DNA from: Sthenelais limicola
Taxonomy: Eukaryota; Annelida; Polychaeta; Phyllodocida; Sigalionidae
Reading direction: 5' to 3'
Length of the DNA stretch: 64,000 bases
Assembly (NCBI GenBank): GCA_942159475.1
Contig: OW804098.1
Location: 116,533,225-116,597,224 of the forward strand
Made by a program: the position numbers and the translations under genes. The first letter of the stretch is position 1. Each line of letters starts with the position of its first letter. This document shows, piece after piece, positions 62,278 through 64,000 of the stretch. The notes under the pieces were generated by a model. The model worked only from the letters and a program-made list of their open reading frames with translations. It had not been told where the DNA came from and did no database searches.

Positions 62278-62765
62278 TGCACTATCCTCAGTCTCAACCA
62301 GAAAAACAAGGGAAAGAATAACATTATAAATAATTATTGCAGTGTTTAAGCCAAGAAAGGTGAAGCTAGGAATTTCCTGGTGCACTGTTATAATTATATG
62401 AAAATATTATATGAATTATATGTCCTCATATATATATATACTTTTTTATCTTTAAAGTTTATATCAACCTTTTCAATACTAAAACAACGCAAGTAGAACA
62501 GTAGATTTGAGTCAAAACTACAAATATTTCTGTTCTACTACAGGAATTTTCACATGCTATGAACTTAGTTTCAGGTATAACATTACAATGAGTGTGAATG
62601 TTAATAGAGAAGACTCTACTTTGTACCAACATCGTGCCTTAATATATCTACAATGAAAGCAAGAAAATGACTTTACTTCTTCATTTATTTCTCCCAAAAC
62701 GATTGCCAAAATGAACATTAGAAAAGCTAAACTTTCAACTGCAGAGTGAGTACATGTGAGTTAAG

Positions 62766-62874
62766 GTCCTCGTCCACTAAGTCGATTCTCATGCGACTCT
62801 CACGGAATTTAGTGGAATCAGTAAATCTGCAGCGCAAAATAGCATGAGAATCGGCTTAGTGGACTAGGCCCTTT
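62766..62874. mobile_element. short foldback, 23-bp core arms
   Basis: GTCCACTAAGTCGATTCTCA TGC (62772-62794) pairs with 62842-62864 with one mismatch; flanks AAGGTCCT / AGGCCCTT extend the symmetry. About 108 bp. Confidence 0.8.
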
Positions 62875-62979
62875 AGTATCCTTGCTAGGGGTGACATTGA
62901 TGTGCTTGATTGATAAGATGTACTTACTGTGAAACGTCTAACTAGAGTCTGAGTAGTATAGGGAAATGAACGAATGTTT

Positions 62980-63077
62980 CTGGGGCCCGTTGCTCCGTTT
63001 TCTCGCCAACTATAATTTCTCCATACACTTCCAATGGAGAACTATAGTTAGCGAGAAAACGGAGCAACGGACCCATG
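62980..63077. mobile_element. short foldback, 28-bp arms
   Basis: 62987-63014 (CCGTTGCTCCGTTTTCTCGC...) pairs with 63043-63070 with one mismatch; spacer 28 nt. Confidence 0.85.
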
Positions 63078-63411
63078 CCTTCCTCAGAATGGTGTTCAAT
63101 TGAATGTGGGAGTAACAACTGGACAAAATCCTCCAACATTTTGGTCATATGACTTTTAGACTTTTAAAAAGTAGAAAAGTTCAGTTCTTGACTGGGGGTG
63201 CAACATTAACGCTGGCCAGTAAAGTATACAGGGGTGGGGGTTGGGGGGTAGGGGTTGGGAGGGGGTTGATAAGTATGAATATATATCAACTCGATTGGTT
63301 TGTATAAGACTTTGTAGACTAGCTTGATAAGAATAAACAATAAAGTTATATAACATCAGACGTCTCATTCTCTCTTCTTCCTTGCCATCCTGTCTATATT
63401 TGTGACGTCAA

Positions 63412-63515
63412 ACAGGAAAATGAGTCACAAGTCGCAAACAAATTTTTCTAGTGTTTTTAACAGGAACTTTTGCTCAGTATGTTCTCATTTTTGGGGTGTT
63501 TAGTGGTGCCAGTAG
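63412..63515. mobile_element. family A MITE fragment
   Basis: AACAGGAAAATGAGTCACAA GTCGCAAA; broken near 63515 by a T-run and AAACAAACTTTATTGATCGT, an antisense retroelement 3' end. Confidence 0.75.
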
Positions 63516-63712
63516 CATTTTTTTTAAACAAACTTTATTGATCGTATATATCGTACATTGACCTATATAATAATACATAAAGATAACTGGTATTGTCAAA
63601 TACAGTTAGTTGTTTTATATGCTACATATATATTCATGTCATCGCTATACATAGTATTCACATGACGTCACCCTAGTCAGCGGCTATCCTCACTGGCAGC
63701 CATACTGTGTGG

Positions 63713-63896
63713 CTTTAGTCTCGAATTGTTGAGATTTGGTGGTATGCTATGGACGGGTGGTGTAACGTGGTCGTCACGCACTGGTGAACACGAGCGGGAG
63801 CGTGCGCTGAGTGTGTGTGGGGGTTTAGAGAGTGAATTGTTATTGTTGTTTTTCAATTTGAAAGTGATGGTGAATCCCAACAATTCGAGACTAAAG
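63713..63896. mobile_element. foldback with CTTTAGTCTCGAATTGTTG ends
   Basis: 63713-63736 pairs with 63873-63896 with one mismatch; 136-nt GC-richer spacer. Confidence 0.8.
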
Positions 63897-63922
63897 CAAT
63901 TAGAACCTTTAGTTGTAGTGGG

Positions 63923-64000
63923 GGTTCGTTGTCTGTTTGCCCGGGACCCCACCTCGGCTATCGCCTCGGTGGGGGTCCCTAAGCAAACAGACAACGAACC
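63923..64000. repeat. palindrome cut by the window end
   Basis: GGTTCGTTGTCTGTTTGC (63923-63940) is the exact reverse complement of 63983-64000, and GGGACCCCACC / GGTGGGGGTCCC continues the stem inward. It may extend beyond the window. Confidence 0.85.

Noticed and set aside
63677..63994. Minus-strand 105-codon frame at the window end
   Set aside because: Overlaps two foldback structures; the reading frame is a consequence of GC-rich hairpin arms.

Overview
The window is animal nuclear DNA: spliced genes with GT-AG introns, an AT-rich background, and very many short interspersed and foldback repeats. The exon pattern, large repeat-filled introns, non-LTR retrotransposon remnants and MITE load fit a marine invertebrate (mollusc-like lophotrochozoan or other non-vertebrate animal). 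The sequence alone does not fix the species.

The only host genes I can support are two head-to-tail copies of a xanthine dehydrogenase (xanthine oxidoreductase, XDH/XOR) gene on the + strand. Gene A enters from the left edge; its last eight coding exons lie at 1089-7554 with a TAA at 7552-7554. Gene B starts at ATG 12695 and ends at TAA 62067. I reconstruct 34 coding exons over about 49 kb. The parts are, in order: 2Fe-2S ferredoxin domain (exons 1-4), [2Fe-2S]-binding helical domain (exons 5-6), a linker with five LPNG-type repeats (exon 6), FAD/NAD domain (exons 7-14), and molybdopterin domain (exons 15-34). Read in frame, gene B would encode about 1388 residues. However, exon 16 carries a 14-bp tandem duplication (41825-41852) that shifts the frame, so the allele as assembled is broken or mis-assembled. 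Two purine-binding residues of the Mo pocket are also changed: bovine Glu802 is Gln and Arg880 is Lys. Gln767, Phe914, Phe1009, the catalytic Glu1261 and the dehydrogenase-type NAD motif RREDDIA are all kept.

The rest is dominated by repeats. Family A is a ~410-bp foldback MITE whose ends read GTGATGTGTTTCAGGAAAAT; about 20 full or partial copies are present. Family B is a ~235-bp MITE with TIR GGGTCAGATTTTCAGAAAAT. Family C is a ~340-bp MITE with ends ATAGGGGATTTGCAT. Other items are a 512-bp element with 44-bp perfect TIRs and an ATGTA target duplication, a ~2.1-kb TIR element in the last intron of gene B, a 5'-truncated LINE inserted into a SINE-like repeat with an 11-bp target duplication, a second LINE remnant, tRNA-like SINE heads, and several long palindromes. 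Minisatellite arrays of 14 bp and 52 bp fill much of intron 1. A 125-bp unit that includes the 3' part of exon 23 is repeated four times.

Layout: 1-7554 gene A; 7555-12694 intergenic repeats; 12695-12763 exon 1 of gene B between two oppositely oriented family B MITEs; 12764-31412 two large repeat-rich introns around exon 2; 31413-62067 exons 3-34; 62068-64000 3' flank with hairpins. No tRNA, rRNA or other RNA gene is clearly intact. No novel multi-gene system was recognised. The most notable items are the altered, frameshifted XDH paralogue and the nested repeats.
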